Assembly: GCA_032358165.1 (NCBI GenBank)
Contig: JAALGY010000017.1
Span: forward strand, 2,046,001-2,110,000
Reading direction: 5' to 3'
DNA length: 64,000 nucleotides
Origin: Diplosphaera chodatii
Taxonomy: Eukaryota; Chlorophyta; Trebouxiophyceae; Prasiolales; Stichococcaceae
Below are positions 12,173 through 24,226 of the stretch, piece by piece. The notes under the pieces are model-generated. The model did not search any database, was not told where the DNA came from, and worked only from the letters and a program-made list of their open reading frames with translations. Position 1 is the stretch's first letter; each line of letters begins with the position of its first letter. Position numbers and translations under genes: made by a program.

Positions 12173-14143
12173 TCAACGTCGAGATGCTGTCACAAAACGA
12201 TCAACGCCAAACATGTCTGCCGCGACCTGAACATCTGCAAAGGCGGGACTGCTGCAACTGGCACAGTTCCGCAGCATTGCCGCGACCTTGTGAGCCTGTG
12301 GCCCACCATTCGTCTCCAGGGCCAGGAAGCCGCCGGGCAGCAGCATCTCGACGGCACCGTGGCAGATTGCGGTAAGCGCATTGCAGCCGCTGCCTGTGCC
12401 GCCATCCAGCGCTGACCATGGCTCATATTGCCGCACTTCCGCCTGCATTCATTGATGTCAAAGCACCAATGACGTGCTGCTCAAGCACCCGAGCATTGTG
12501 ACCCCAACGCATGCCTGTGATGGTGCACGTCTGCAGTGCGCACCTGCAATGTGGGCAAGTCGCCTGCGGGGATGTACGGTGGGTTGCTGACAATGCCCGC
12601 CAGCTGCCCCCGCAGGTGTTGCAGTGGCTCAAACCAACTACCCACCAACACCTTCAGCCATCAGTAAACTGTACACACCTGCATGCCGTGCAATGGTGTT
12701 GAGTGTGAAGATAGACGTGCACATATTCACCTGGATGGTTGCACTGTGCGGTATCCTTTCAACATTGAGCCGCGCCCACGCTGCAGCCTGTGGGCTGGCA
12801 TCCACCGCAAAGACCTGGGCCGCAGACATCAACGACGTCATGGCAAAGCGAAACACCGAACAAGGCATTATGTGGAGGCGATGGACTGGTCACAAGAACG
12901 TCACCGCCAGCACCCACCTCGGCTGTGGCCGGGAGGACGCTGGCTAAGCCAAGCGCAATTGCTCCGCTGCCGGTGCCAAGGTCAGCCCAGCGGCCACCTC
13001 GCAGCTGCGGCCTTGCTGCCAGTGCAGCGTCCACCAGCTCCAGCAGCTGCTCTGTCTCTGGTCGGGGAATGAGGACACCTGCACATGACCAGGCAGCACA
13101 CAGGCTCACATGTCCGGTGATGGCATCGCTTCCGAGCGGTTGACAGGTTGTGCAGCATTGCCGGGATGCTGCCGACATCGCTGGAGACGACACACCTGGC
13201 CCAACAGCAAGCTGAAAGCGCCACCAGTGCGCGCAATTTATCAGGTACTGCAGTGGGCATCTGTCCTGGAGCCGTGCCCTCCACAGCTCCTGCGAGCCAC
13301 AGCAGCTTCTCCCTGGCAAGGGTCCTGAAGGTCACGCCTGGGGCAGCGGCATCAGAGACTGCCGCAGAAGGCCATGCAATCTCCACTCTGTTCTAACCTT
13401 GTCATCACATACCTGCAGTGTAAGCATATCGGCACGCAGCCTGACGCGCCAGTGCTCATTGATCGCAGCGCCTGGGCCACGCAGCTCCTGCTGCAACGCT
13501 CTCCAGGAGGTGTGCTGCCACGAGCCGTCAGCGCATCGTTGGACGGCGTCCACAGTGTCGTCCAGCACCCAGTCCAGCTCCCTCTGTATATCATGTGGCC
13601 GGTTACATTACCTCCAAAGTCTGCATGTTTGCCGCCAATGCGAAGTCACGGCGCGACAGTGTCTCCACTCGCCTGCAGCTCGCTGCTGCTAGGGCCATTG
13701 TCGGCGACGAAGGCATTCCTTGTGTTGCCTGCCGCCTGCTTCGCCTGCTGGTGCCACACTCGCAAGTCGGTGAGCTGACACTGATGCTGGGCTGGCCGCT
13801 CATGCAGCGGTAGCGGCAGCTGTCGCCAATCCACAGCCTCCGCAGTCCTTTCCTCACAACTTTGCACAGCCGCACACTGTGCAGGTGCTGCTGCAAGCGC
13901 TGTTTGTGGCGATTGCTGAGAGCGCAGTGTTGCCGGTGTTGTGCCACCCGTCGACGGCGCAGCAGCTGCTGCATCCTGCTTGAAGGTTCCGCGACCGTCT
14001 GGTTTTGTCCGCAGAGATGTGCTGCTACACCTCGATGTCCCGGTGCTGACTGCACACGGCGAACGCACCACGGCAGTCATCAAGCCGCTATGGAACAGCC
14101 GCCGCAACATCCGGAGGTTAAGATCCAACAGGAGCAGCGACAT
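12173..14143 (-). CDS. HEMK: PrmC/HemK protein-(glutamine-N5) methyltransferase
   Basis: A SAM-dependent enzyme that methylates the Gln of the GGQ motif in peptide-chain release factors. Spliced by hand it gives 7 exons and 452 aa: 14143-13673, 13583-13413, 13289-13196, 13078-12918, 12814-12731, 12651-12544, 12442-12173. The family hallmarks are GVLIPRPETEQ at about residue 246, the SAM-binding DLGTGSGAIALGLA at about 278-291, an acidic VFAVDAS strand, the catalytic NPPYIP at about 350-355, and the C-terminal block with ALDGGTG. Residues 1 to about 110 are Ser/Thr/Arg/Ala-rich and then resemble plant HemK sequences around SDNGPxSxxLxRELxW, so I infer a plastid or mitochondrial form. Intron 1 starts with GC rather than GT (see findings). 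The start at 14143 is the first ATG before the transit-like region; a later in-frame ATG is possible. Confidence 0.88.
13584..13672 (-). other. GC-AG intron 1 of HemK (89 bp)
   Basis: Exon 1 ends ...GAGCTGCAG, followed by GCGAGT; the acceptor is ATACAG. Joining here gives the residues SSSELQ-RELDWV, which match plant HemK proteins around the DNGP...RELxW block. No GT donor nearby gives that join. Confidence 0.7.
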
Positions 14144-14555
14144 GAAAGCAATTAAACCACATCGAGCTTCACTCTGGATTGGCACAGGATGGTCGACGGA
14201 TGTGATGTTGCGGTTACGTCGCAAGTGTGAGGGATCATTGCAATTCGGGCGACACCCACATGGGTCACGTGGCACATATGCATGTCAGCAAATGCATCAA
14301 CGGCGGGAGAACTCAATTACAATCGATTGTCGTGCAAGGTGGGCAAGGGGATACCCTCCTGTAGCGACGAGACGGGCGTTACAGCTCTGATCTCAGCTGC
14401 AAATCACAGCACATGTGCGGCATGCTGCATCGCATTGCAAGTGTTTGCTGTCCGTGCAGATAGTAGGTGTTTTGACAGAGCCGCTGACAGCCAAATCTGA
14501 TGTCAGTTGGGAAAAGATTCCTGCGACACTGGTATGTAGTGCTGAAGGAGCTACT
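14144..14555. promoter_or_regulatory. spacer: HemK promoter side and ASS 3' UTR
   Basis: 412 bp between same-strand genes. The minus strand carries TGTAA at 14379-14383 and again at 14317-14321, 173 and 235 nt after the ASS stop, so the ASS transcript probably ends here and little more than 170 bp remains for the HemK promoter. Confidence 0.4.
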
Positions 14556-17476
14556 CTAGATGCCGCCCTCGCTGATGACGCCGACTGACGGCTTCGTCTC
14601 TGGCTGCGGCCTTGAGACACCCAATGTCCGCAACCTGCGCATTCCAGCACAAATTCTGTCCACGTGATCTGTCCACGTGATGCAGTAAGCATACTGCAGT
14701 TCTTCGACACGTCAGACATGGTCATGTAGCAACCCAAATGCCGCGCTGGCAGGGAGGATGCACAGACACGTCTGAAGTGGCGCACCGCAGCGCCTGCAGC
14801 TTGATGAAGCCTGCGGCATCGGTCTGGTCGTAGGCTCCAGCGTCGTCCTCGAAAGACGACAGCTGCTGGTTGTACAGGCTGTAAGGGCTCTTGCGGCCCA
14901 CCACGATGACATTGCCCTGTGTAATGCGTGACGGTGTCAGCATTTTGTGCTTCACCAGGGATGCCAGCAGAGCTACGTGTAGGGGCGCTGCTGGGCTGCA
15001 CAGTTGGATGAACGCTGCCATATCTGCGCAGGGTACATCTGGTTTGTCTGCAGCATCGCATCACCTTATACAGCTTCAAGCGCACGGTGCCGGTGACAAA
15101 CTCCTGCGTCTTGTCAATGGCGGCCTGCAGCGCCAGCCGCTCGGGGCTGTACCAGAAGCCGTTGTACAACAGCTCCGCATACTTCGGCATCAACTCGTCC
15201 TACAGGACAGAGGCAACGTCGTCAGAACAACCCCATGTGCATCTGGACCCCTAGTGCCTTAGCTTGGCCTTACAGCTCAAGGTTGAGGGGGAAAACAATG
15301 CAACTGTATCGTTCAGCCGATCGAGCGACAAATCACAGTGCATGATGGTCAGGCAGCCCAGGGGACGCACACCTTCAGGTGCGCCTCGCCGCGGTCCAGG
15401 GTGATGGACTCCATGGCGCGGTGCGCCTCCAGCAGCACCGTGCCGCCGGGCGTCTCGTACACGCCCCGCGACTTCATGCCCACAAAACGGCTCTCCACGA
15501 TGTCGATCCGCCCGATGCCTGCGCACAACCCAGGCGGACTGCTTGCTGCCGGCTCGGAGATGTCTTGCAGCCCGCCTGCCATGTAGAGTGTTGACAGGCA
15601 CCCCGCAGCAAGGCCGCAGGCAGCGCCACGCACCATTGTCGCCCGCCACCTTGTTGAGCTCCGTGAGCAGCGTCGCTGGCGACATGCGCATGCCGTTGAT
15701 CGCGACGGGGTCGCCCTGCAGCACACAGGATCAAGGTCATGGCTTGCTCAAATGTACTCAGGGAGGTATCATGGTGGTTCTGGAGGCGTGCTGCTGCACG
15801 GGGTCATCGGTGGTGAGCCACGGGAGGGTGCACCCGCTCGAAGTCCATCTCGATGTAAGTGGCCTTGTCGGGCGCCTTCTCGGGCGACACTGACCGCGTG
15901 AACATGCTCTCCTTGGGCTCCACCCACGGGTCCTCCAGGGCATTGCTGCAGGCACCAGACTTGGTATTGAGCCCTTGCACACTATGCCAGCAGCCATCTC
16001 CTCTGAAGATCGTGATGACTGCAATGTAACGGACTCTTGTAGATTACTGCTTAGTGCTTGCAATGCACATCATGGTACTCTCACTGCCGTCCTGTGCAAG
16101 ACACAACCCAGATGCAGTCTCACTTATGTTGGTCAGCACTTGATACATTGCAGGCAGAATCTTATAAAATGAGCTGCTGCAGACATGGACAGCAGACAGA
16201 GCAACTGCCTAGGCCGCACCCCTCGTAGGAGATGTGCAGCAGGTTGGCATCCATGGAGAAGGGCGGCTCGCCCCGCTTGGCCGCCGGCACCGGGATGCTG
16301 TTGCTCTCCGCGTACTCGATGAGCTTGGTGCGCGACAGCAGGTCCCACTCCCGCCACGGCGCGATGACCTTGATGTCCGGCGCCAGCCCATAGTACCTGG
16401 CGGCAGTGGTTGTGACGGTCTAGCAGGTCTGGACTTTCTAAGCCAGTGTTACTCTGCCCACGCTTCTGCAGATCATGCGAAGCGCTGCTGATGGCAGTGC
16501 ACTCCACCTGATGCCATGGTTGCCCCACCAGACAGCAATATACTGCAGTGCACATGTGGGGATGTCAGAGGTATGCACCCCAGCTCGAAGCGGACTTGGT
16601 CGTTGCCCTTGCCGGTGGCGCCGTGCGACACGGCATCCGCGCCCGTCTCACGTGCGATCTCAATCTGGCGCTTTGCAATCAGCGGCCGCGCGATCGATGT
16701 GCCCAGCAGGTAGATGCCCTCGTATTTCGAGTTCGCCCTGCACAGCACGGCAGCACCCCTGAGCTTCAGGCGCCCACGATCTCCTCCGGACGGCCATCCA
16801 GACCAGAGCTCTGAGCTGTCAGGCGGACATGGAAGGAGTCTGCTGCAGAAGGGGAGATGCAGCATCGATGCGCAGCACACCTGAACATGGGGAACACAAA
16901 GTCCCGCACAAACTCCTCCCGCAGGTCATCGATGTAGATCTCCGTCACGCCGAACTGCTCCGCCTTACCGCGCACCGGCGCAAGCTCCTCGCCCTGATGT
17001 CACGTCGCGTTCGAGTGTTTGTTCACCTCCCGATACAGCTGGCCATCACGGTGGATACGCTGAGCACCCTGCTGTGCCAGCAGTGTGCACTTACAAACTC
17101 ACAGCTAGACTACCTGTCCCAGGTCGGCCGTGAACGTCACCACCTCGCAGTCGTACGTGTCCTGCAGCCACTTCAGGATGACGGACGTGTCCAGACCGCC
17201 TGAGTACGCCAGCACCACCTGCACCCATAGACGACGATGCTGCATGGCAACCAGATGTGTCAGGAGACAGGAGACAGAAGTACAGTTCAGCTATTGAATT
17301 GCATCAGGGATATGGGATATGGGTAACACACGCACCTTTTTGATCGACCGCTTATCCAGCTTTTTGGCTGCAACACGCACGGTGCGGGCACGCGAGGCTG
17401 CTGGGGCCCTTGCTGCATGGCAGCATGGTGCTGGCAGGGCCACGCCCCGCAGAGCGCCCTTCTGCGTCGCCAGCAT
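14556..17476 (-). CDS. ASS: argininosuccinate synthase, plastid-type
   Basis: Joins citrulline and aspartate with ATP to make argininosuccinate, the penultimate step of arginine synthesis. Eleven exons splice cleanly into 459 aa: 17476-17336, 17218-17114, 16993-16881, 16737-16579, 16396-16220, 15945-15834, 15715-15634, 15518-15373, 15199-15065, 14916-14786, 14634-14556. Residues 1 to about 40 are Ala/Arg/Ser-rich with no acidic residue, as in chloroplast transit peptides. The ATP-binding P-loop AYSGGLDTS is at 51-59, followed by the family blocks [64 protein letters not shown] and YSLYNQQL. The last 26 residues are a short lineage-specific tail. It lies divergently from UTP3, 791 bp apart. 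Confidence 0.95.
14656..14681. repeat. tandem 13-bp repeat containing CACGTG
   Basis: Two exact copies of CTGTCCACGTGAT, each with a palindromic G-box core CACGTG, in the last intron of ASS. It could be a binding site for bZIP/bHLH factors or a slippage product; nothing in the sequence decides. Confidence 0.7.
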
Positions 17477-18267
17477 GCCTCCGCAGCTCCGGCTGTGGGA
17501 GTGTTCTGCAACATCAGAGGAAGGCACCGCTGCTGTTGATATAAGGCCCAAGCTGATGGTTATGCAATGCACATGACCGGCTCCTATCTTGGTGCAGAGT
17601 GTCTTGCCAACCTGGAAGCACAGCCACAAGTATGGTAGATGGCATACATAGCCTATAGATGCAACTCGATGCAGCAGTCAGCAGCGCCTGCCCATGGTGA
17701 TCGCAACACTGCCCAATGCATGCAAGCATGATGAGGCAAATTTTAGGGTTGCATGTGCCCACACTGTACGTGCCGTGCAGCGCTGACCCTCCAAACTCAA
17801 GCAACCACAGCTCGCTATGTCTTGATGTGTTGTCGGGCCACGATCAAGCTCAGATCAGCAGCTCATCACCTGCCGGCTGCTCACGTGGTCGTGCACTCCT
17901 GCCGCAGGGTAAGGTGTCACGGCCACGCCCAACGCACCCGCAAGGTATTTGTTAATGAGAGACGTTCAAGAATGGTGTGAAAGCGTGCGATGTGCCAGCA
18001 TGCCGCCTGCACTGTTCTGATCATATTTCGCAGTGTGCGGCTACTTCCGACCTCCTTACGTAACCGGTGACCATGCCAACAGCAGGTGCAGCGCCGGTGC
18101 AACAACCCGTCTGCAGGAACGCCTGCCATATCGCGTACCTGACATTGCACACCGCATCTGAAGCACCGCCGCACCGCATTCGGTGCCAAAGCCACCAAGC
18201 CGACACAGCACTACCGACACCAACAACGCTCGTGCTGCCAGGTTGAGCACACAGCTGGGCACGCATC
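17477..18267. promoter_or_regulatory. divergent promoter region ASS / UTP3
   Basis: 791 bp between the ASS start (minus) and the UTP3 start (plus). It must contain both promoters and 5' UTRs. No clear TATA box, repeat or third ORF is visible. Confidence 0.45.
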
Positions 18268-21200
18268 ATGGCGCGTGGCCCTGGCCGGGGCGCCAGGGGC
18301 GGCAGCGGCAGGGGCAGGGGCAGAGGAGCAGGCAGGGGCAGGGGCCCCGGCTCCGGCAGCAAGCCGCCAGGCAAGGCCGGCGGCGGCAGGCTGCAGGGCG
18401 GCGATGAGGAGCCGTTCGGGCTGGACGCCATCGACGCCTTCCACAAGCAGCGGGACACGGTCAGGCTGAATGTATCAGATGACGAGGACGACAGCGAGGC
18501 AGACTCGGAGCTCGAGGCGGCGGCGTACCAGCTGGACCGCGACGGCGGCAGCGACGACAGCAGCAGCGGCGACGACGACGACGAGGACGAGCTGTCGGAT
18601 GAGGAGGAGGAGGGCGACGCCGACGCTGCGCTGCAGGCCGCCATCCAGCGCGGCGGGCGCATCGGCAGACGTAAGTGTCGGCAGATGCCATGCAAGAACT
18701 AACCATCATCTGATGTTCCCAGTATGGTTCCGCCTGAACCTTGACCGAGTACATCTGACTGCATGCTGACGCCCTGCACTGAGAGGCATGCCCTGCCTGC
18801 GCCGGCAGTGGCCAAGGCGGCCAAGGCGGTGGGCCAGAGGGTGGCGCTGCAGCGGGGCCTGGATGAGGAGGGGGCGGGGTCGGAGGGCGAGGAGGAGGAG
18901 GCGGCCCTGGAGCGGCGGCGGCTGTGGGGCGCCAACAAGCGCGCCTACCACGGCGCCGACGAGGTGCCGCAGCTGCACAGCCGTCCAAACTGGCACTGGC
19001 TCGAGTCCCCGCCGCTGCCCGTGACTTGATGACCGCACGGACGTGAGCAACGTGACCCAGTCAGGAGGGCAAAGCGAGAATATATACAAGCACTCTGCCT
19101 CTGACGCATCATGCATGTGATGCTCAACGCTGGCTCTGCAGACGGACGATGAGGAGGCGGCGAAGGAGGAGGAGGAGGAGGCGCTGCGGCTGCAGCGTGA
19201 GCAGCAGGCGGCGCTGCGGCCTGAGGACTACGACGACGCGCACCTGTTCCCCGGTAGGGCCGCACATGCGACCTCCATAGGGTTGTCCTTGCATCAATTG
19301 CAGCGGGCAGACATACCATGGCTTTACAGCGTCGTGCAATACACTTTGAGATTCGGCAGGGGATCAGCAGAGCCTGCGTGCGTGGCAGCAGGGGAACGTG
19401 ATGCCGACAGCAGCAGCGAGGAGGAGGACGGCGCTGACGTGGAGCCTGCGATGGGCAGCATGGCAGCAGTCCAGGTGCAGGCTACTGGCACCATGTTCTT
19501 TGACTGATGCCATTGCATGTGGGTGCCGAGCTGCCCAAAGCAGCGTATCGCTGCTGCTGTCTGCAACGCATGCATGCTGTTGCTACATCAGGCCGCAGCA
19601 CTGAACGTCTCTTCAAGCTGCCTAGTCTGGCACAGGCCATTGCCAAATCCTCATCGTTGCTTCCCACAGCCCAATGGCAAGGTGCACGTGGAGCGGCTGC
19701 AGCGGGACGGGGCCGCGGCGCTGGGCACCGATGAGGCGCGCGCCATTGTGGAGCGGGATGCGCCCGAGCTGCTGGCGCTGCTGGAGGAGCTCAAAGACTC
19801 GCTGCAGGAGCTGCGCTCGCGAGTCGGGCCCGTGCTCGCCCAGGTGCCTGCTGCCGCACGGCACAACAGCATGTACACATACCAGTGTGCAGCGCAACTC
19901 CTTGCAGAAGCGCCTTGCCGGCGCACGCTTTCAGGCTGCGTCATCATGCAGGTGTGTGCTCCTCTGCTGCAGTGGTTCACCAAAGGGCTGCACTGCTGAC
20001 TGTCAGGTCAAGGCCGGGGAGCTGGCCACGGCGGAGGGGCTATCGTACCTGGAGGCCAAGCACCTGCTGCTGCTCAGCTACTGCATCCACATCGTGTTCT
20101 ACGTGCTGCTCAAGGCGGAGGGCGCCCCTGTGCGTGACCACCCCGTCATCGGCCGCCTGCTGCAGCTGCGCACCTACCTGGTGAGCCAGATGTATGAAAT
20201 GACTTCCTGGTGCGACACCGTGCCACCGCACACCTGCACTGCCAGTCCATCTTGGGTGTGAGGTGCGAATCAGGCGCCGTCCGACCTTGCATGCACCTGC
20301 CCACAGGAGAAGCTGCGGCCGATTGACAGGAAGCTGGCGTACCAGGTGGAGAAGCTGCTGGCGGCGGGGCAGCGCGCCCCCGCAGACGCGGCGGACGGCG
20401 CTGCCGCGGACCCGCTGAGCTTCGGGCCGCGGCCCGAGGCGCTGGTCCCCCGCGCCGCAGCCGGCAACGCCGCAGACCCCGCGGATGCAGGTGAGGTTCC
20501 AATCTCCTTTTGAGACGGTGCGCTCGGGGGCTGATGATGGGTCTGTGTACGACCCACCTCCGTGCAGCAGTGTGCACAACAAGGCAGCCCCCCTGTTGCA
20601 CCACCGCGCAGTGCATCTGGCGCATGTGTACAGGCAGCAACCCGAAGTACTGCTTGCACGGAGGGTGAAGAGCAACTGACAACGTGGTGGACGCCAACCT
20701 GTGAGTGGCAACACTTGGCCGTTTGGGTGCAGGCGTGTACCGGCCGCCGCGGCTGGCCATGGCGGCGATGGAGGACGACCCAGACAGGCGGCAGAGCGCC
20801 AAGGAGCGCCGCCGCGAGCGTGAGGCCTCCCGACGGGGCGGCCGCTCTGCACTGGTGAGCACCCCTGCAGTGCTGCGGGGCCCGCCCTGATTTGGTGCCT
20901 GTCATGATGCTGGCGCCAGCACCAGGCCTCTTGCTGCCGCCCTTCTCAGGGCGAGCGAAAGCTGCGCACCTAGCACTCTCGAGGTCCTTCCGCTGAAGTG
21001 TAGATGCCGGTTTCGGTATCCTGTCTGCATGCTGCGGATGCACTGAACAAAGGACTGCCTGTGCCGACGTGCACATGTGCCCATCTGAGATGGAGGGGCC
21101 GTGCTGCGTCGCAGCTGCAGGAGCTGGCCCAGGAGGTGGAGGGGGCGCCGGAGGAGGCGCCCGCGGTGGGCGGCGGCGGGGCGGACGTGGGCGCCGAGTC

Positions 21201-22738
21201 GGCGGCGGTCCGGCGGCAGCTGCACGCGCTGGCTGCCCGCGCCGCCGTCGAGGAGGACATGATGATGCGCGTGCCGCTGTCCAAGGTGGGTGCCTTGGCG
21301 GAAGACATACCTGTTGCCCTGTTGTCTTCACCTATCTAGCCACACTGCTGGCTGCTCCTGGCGCTGCCTGTTTCTGGCTGTGGTTCGTTTGTTCGTACAA
21401 TGGCGGCCCGCAAACGGTGGGTGGCCCTGTACCCAACGGGGCTGCTGGCCGCCCTGCAGGACCAGCGGAAGAGCCTGAAGGCGCAGCGACGGGCGGCGCT
21501 GTCGGGCAAGGCGCTGCACGACGACTTTGCGGACGATGTGGCGGAGCTGGTCGCGGCCGCTGGCGGCGCAGACGGGTGTGGTCGCACTAGTCCACGGTGG
21601 TTCGCATGTTTTTGCCTGTGTTGTTGGTGATGTTGGTGCGCATGCTAGCGCTTGCAGGGCCACTGCAAAGTGACACTTTGACATGCAGGGCTGGGGACGA
21701 CGTGCTGAACAGGCGGCTAGTGTCACAACGCTATGGCGCCGATGCGGCTGCAAACCCCAAGGGCCGCTCAGGTACCGGAGTGCATGGCAGCACTGGTCCG
21801 TTCCTGTGTGCTGACCTGAACACAGCGCTGGGCTTGGCACGATCTTCCTGGTGGTCCTGTGCTTGAGGCGTGCGTCACGCCCCATGAAACCGCTGAGGCA
21901 GCTGCCCCTTACGTGCAGGCGATGAGGACCTGCCGCTGCGGGACCCGCTGCACGAACGGCGCGCCAAGTACGACAGCGTCAAGGCGCGCCACGCTGCCGC
22001 TGCCGACGATGCCGAGGCTGGCGGCGGCAAGCGCGCGCGCAACGCGGACGACTCGGACTACCAGGCAGGCTTGGCTGCACACGCCAGTCTGCACGGCGTT
22101 GCTGGCCGCCTGGTGCTGCTTCTGTCGTGTGCTGTAGCGCTCCGCTGTCGTCCCAACAGCTGGCAAGCCGTGTGTTCCTGACGCTCCTCTGTCGTCCCAG
22201 CAGCTGGCACGCCGATTGTTCCTGACGTTGTCCGCGGCCCTCGCACCCGCAGGCGCTGGCGGCGGAGCAGACAACCAAGAAGAGGGCGCGCAGGGAGGCC
22301 CGGGCGGTGCCGGACACGCTGCCGCCGCTGCCGGACCCGGCGGCGGAGGGCGCGCGCAAGATCAGCGCCGCCATCGAGAAGAACCGGGGCCTGACCCCGC
22401 ACCGCGCCAAGGCCGGCAAGAACCCGCGGAAGAAGAACCGCACCAAGTTCGAGAAGGCCCAGGTGCGGCGTCGCCCCGCGTCGCGCCTCAGCAGCAGCGC
22501 CGCGCACCGTGCCCGTGCTCGCAGACGCCCAGCCCGCAGCACCGCGCCAACGTCTTCACTGCTGTCCTGACCAGCTGCAGTACGTCACAGAGCGGGCCCT
22601 GCTGTGCTGAGGGTGGTCGATGCGGTGTTGCAGGTGCGGCGGGGTGGGCAGGTGCAGGCGGTGCGGGAGAAGACGGCCGGCTATGGCGGCGAGGCCACCG
22701 GCATCAAGTCCAAGGTCAGCAAGTCACGCCGCTTCTGA
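18268..22738 (+). CDS. UTP3: SAS10/UTP3, small-subunit processome protein
   Basis: A nucleolar protein of the U3 processome needed for 18S rRNA maturation. Fourteen exons splice to 746 aa: 18268-18670, 18809-18963, 19142-19253, 19389-19474, 19670-19843, 20007-20180, 20307-20490, 20733-20854, 21115-21285, 21460-21575, 21689-21771, 21919-22064, 22253-22462, 22634-22738. The N-terminus is an Arg/Gly-rich (RGRG) tail followed by long acidic Asp/Glu/Ser runs. The Sas10/Utp3/C1D domain covers about 255-370 (ELLALLEELKDSL..., LSYLEAKHLLLLSYC). The Sas10 C-terminal domain is at about 650-746, with the hallmarks KNRGLTPHR, NPRKKNRTKFEKA and GYGGEATGIK. Exon 12 ends either at a GC donor (CAG|GCAGGC) or 57 nt further at a GT donor; both keep the frame and they differ by 19 residues. 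Confidence 0.92.
22145..22232. repeat. two-copy 44-bp tandem repeat in a UTP3 intron
   Basis: Copies start at 22145 and 22189, each opening CTGTCGTCCC and sharing most positions over 44 bp. The repeat sits just upstream of the acceptor of exon 13. Looks like a recent intronic duplication; each copy contains potential CAG acceptors. Confidence 0.75.
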
Positions 22739-23038
22739 GAGGGCGTGCCCAGGGTGGCGCAACGACGTGCAGATGAGTCTGTCAGAGGGTGTTTCGTCTG
22801 CGAGTGTAGACTGCCATTGTCTGTGAGGGTGGAGTGCCATTGTTGTGCTTCCAGTCCAGACAGGTTAGACGAGTTCAGACATGGTTTGGAACACACATGT
22901 TCAAGTATTGTGGTCATTACGCTCAATCCGAGATGACTCAGGCTAGTTCATTCTAGGTCGTTGACGCAGTGTTTGTTCGCCCCACAATCGCTTGCGGCGT
23001 GCTTGTCATGAAGGTAAAACCCCAAGCGTCCACATGGT
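22739..23038. other. convergent 3' region UTP3 / MSRA
   Basis: 300 bp between two facing stop codons. It holds both 3' UTRs. No TGTAA on either strand was found, so the poly(A) signals here are variant or missed. Confidence 0.5.
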
Positions 23039-23686
23039 TCAGCCATAGCACCTGACGGGGTCGGTGCACATCTTGGCGGCGGACTGGCCCCGGCCCATGC
23101 GCCCACCCTGCTCCAGGTACTGCTGGTGGTACGCCTCTGCGGGATAGAACTCCTTCAGGGGAGCCAGCTCAGTGACGGCGCCCTGCACCTTGGCTTTGGC
23201 TGCCTCTGCGATCTGCTTCTCCTCGTCACTTCTGTAGTAGATGCCAGAGCGGTACTGTGTGCCGGCATCGCCCTTCTGCCGGTTCAGGGTCGTAGGGTCG
23301 TGTATCTCATAAAATTTCTGCACCAGCTGCTCATAGTTGATCTCGTCTGGCTTGTATGTCAGGTCGATCGCCTCTGTGTGCCCGGTACGTCCGCTGCACA
23401 CCTGCTCGTATGTTGGGTTGTCTACATGCCCACCTGTGTAACCAACCGCAGTTGATACCACGCCCGGCACACGCTGGAAGTGCAGCTCCGGACCCCAGAA
23501 GCAGCCCGCCGCAAACGTTGCTCTTGGGAGGTTCTCCTCGCCCGGCTTTGGCCACGGAGCCATTGTCTTGTCGCGTGTACCACTTGCGCCAATACCCATC
23601 AACTGAGGGTATCTGTACCAAACGGCAGCAAGCGCGAGTGCAGCAAATGCAAGGATGAACTGTTGGTTCTGCAGCAGACTCTGCAT
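23039..23686 (-). CDS. MSRA: peptide methionine-S-sulfoxide reductase A
   Basis: Reduces methionine-S-sulfoxide in oxidised proteins. A single 215-codon exon from ATG at 23686 to the stop at 23039. Catalytic GCFWG is at residues 61-65 (nucleophile Cys62), followed by the family blocks [39 protein letters not shown] and [11 protein letters not shown]. The C-terminus ends [11 protein letters not shown], with the two Cys used for recycling in plant-type enzymes. Residues 8-26 are a hydrophobic Ala/Leu/Phe helix flanked by Gln and Arg, which could be a membrane anchor or signal; the usual plastid transit peptide is not obvious. It is the only confident intron-free gene here. Confidence 0.95.
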   Translation of the reverse strand: MQSLLQNQQFILAFAALALAAVWYRYPQLMGIGASGTRDKTMAPWPKPGEENLPRATFAAGCFWGPELHFQRVPGVVSTAVGYTGGHVDNPTYEQVCSGRTGHTEAIDLTYKPDEINYEQLVQKFYEIHDPTTLNRQKGDAGTQYRSGIYYRSDEEKQIAEAAKAKVQGAVTELAPLKEFYPAEAYHQQYLEQGGRMGRGQSAAKMCTDPVRCYG

Positions 23687-24226
23687 GTGGAAGCAAGCTT
23701 TGACGTGCCTCCCTCGATGCGTAAGCGCATCGTGCGAGACAACTTAGCAGCACGTGGGTTCCTGCTGCCCAGGAGACGCCCTGTGGTGAGTACACTGGGC
23801 CAATTGCAACAATTCTGAGCACCTCATGCTGTGTGCAACTGTGCATGGCTGCTGCAGCTTGGCCGAGTGCACAAAGCGTACGCAACGGCCGTTTCCAGCC
23901 TAGCGCTTGCATCGACCCTGTTGATGCCAGCTAGACCGTCAAAGAAACATTATATTGGTGCACTGAGAGGCACACCAAGGTCATTGGAAGCTAGGCCTGG
24001 ACAACAGCTCATCGGACACGCTTTGTGATTGCCAGGGCTACCGAGACAGACCTTCAAGCAGCGTCTGATCGCCTGTTGCTTGCCAGGTGCAGCTGCACGC
24101 TGTCAACACATGGACAAGGACTGCAGCACGTGAACACTGTTCTGTTTGGAAGCTTGCCCAACGTGCGCAGACGGTCGTCGTGTGGCCGAAGAAGCAGAAG
24201 TGTTTCCTGTTCAGGCGCTGAGCGCC
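23687..24226. promoter_or_regulatory. divergent promoter region MSRA / DNAJ
   Basis: 540 bp between two divergent start codons. No additional gene, repeat or obvious core element seen. Confidence 0.45.

Noticed and set aside
20270..21331. A 353-codon minus-strand open frame and several other long antisense frames in 18-22.5 kb
   Set aside because: They lie opposite spliced UTP3 exons whose frame, splice phases and family motifs are all consistent; the antisense translations are Arg/Pro/Ala-rich shadows.
12173..22738. A functional gene cluster HemK-ASS-UTP3
   Set aside because: The three link loosely to translation and growth, but eukaryotic neighbours are usually unrelated and nothing in the sequence shows joint control beyond the shared ASS/UTP3 upstream region.
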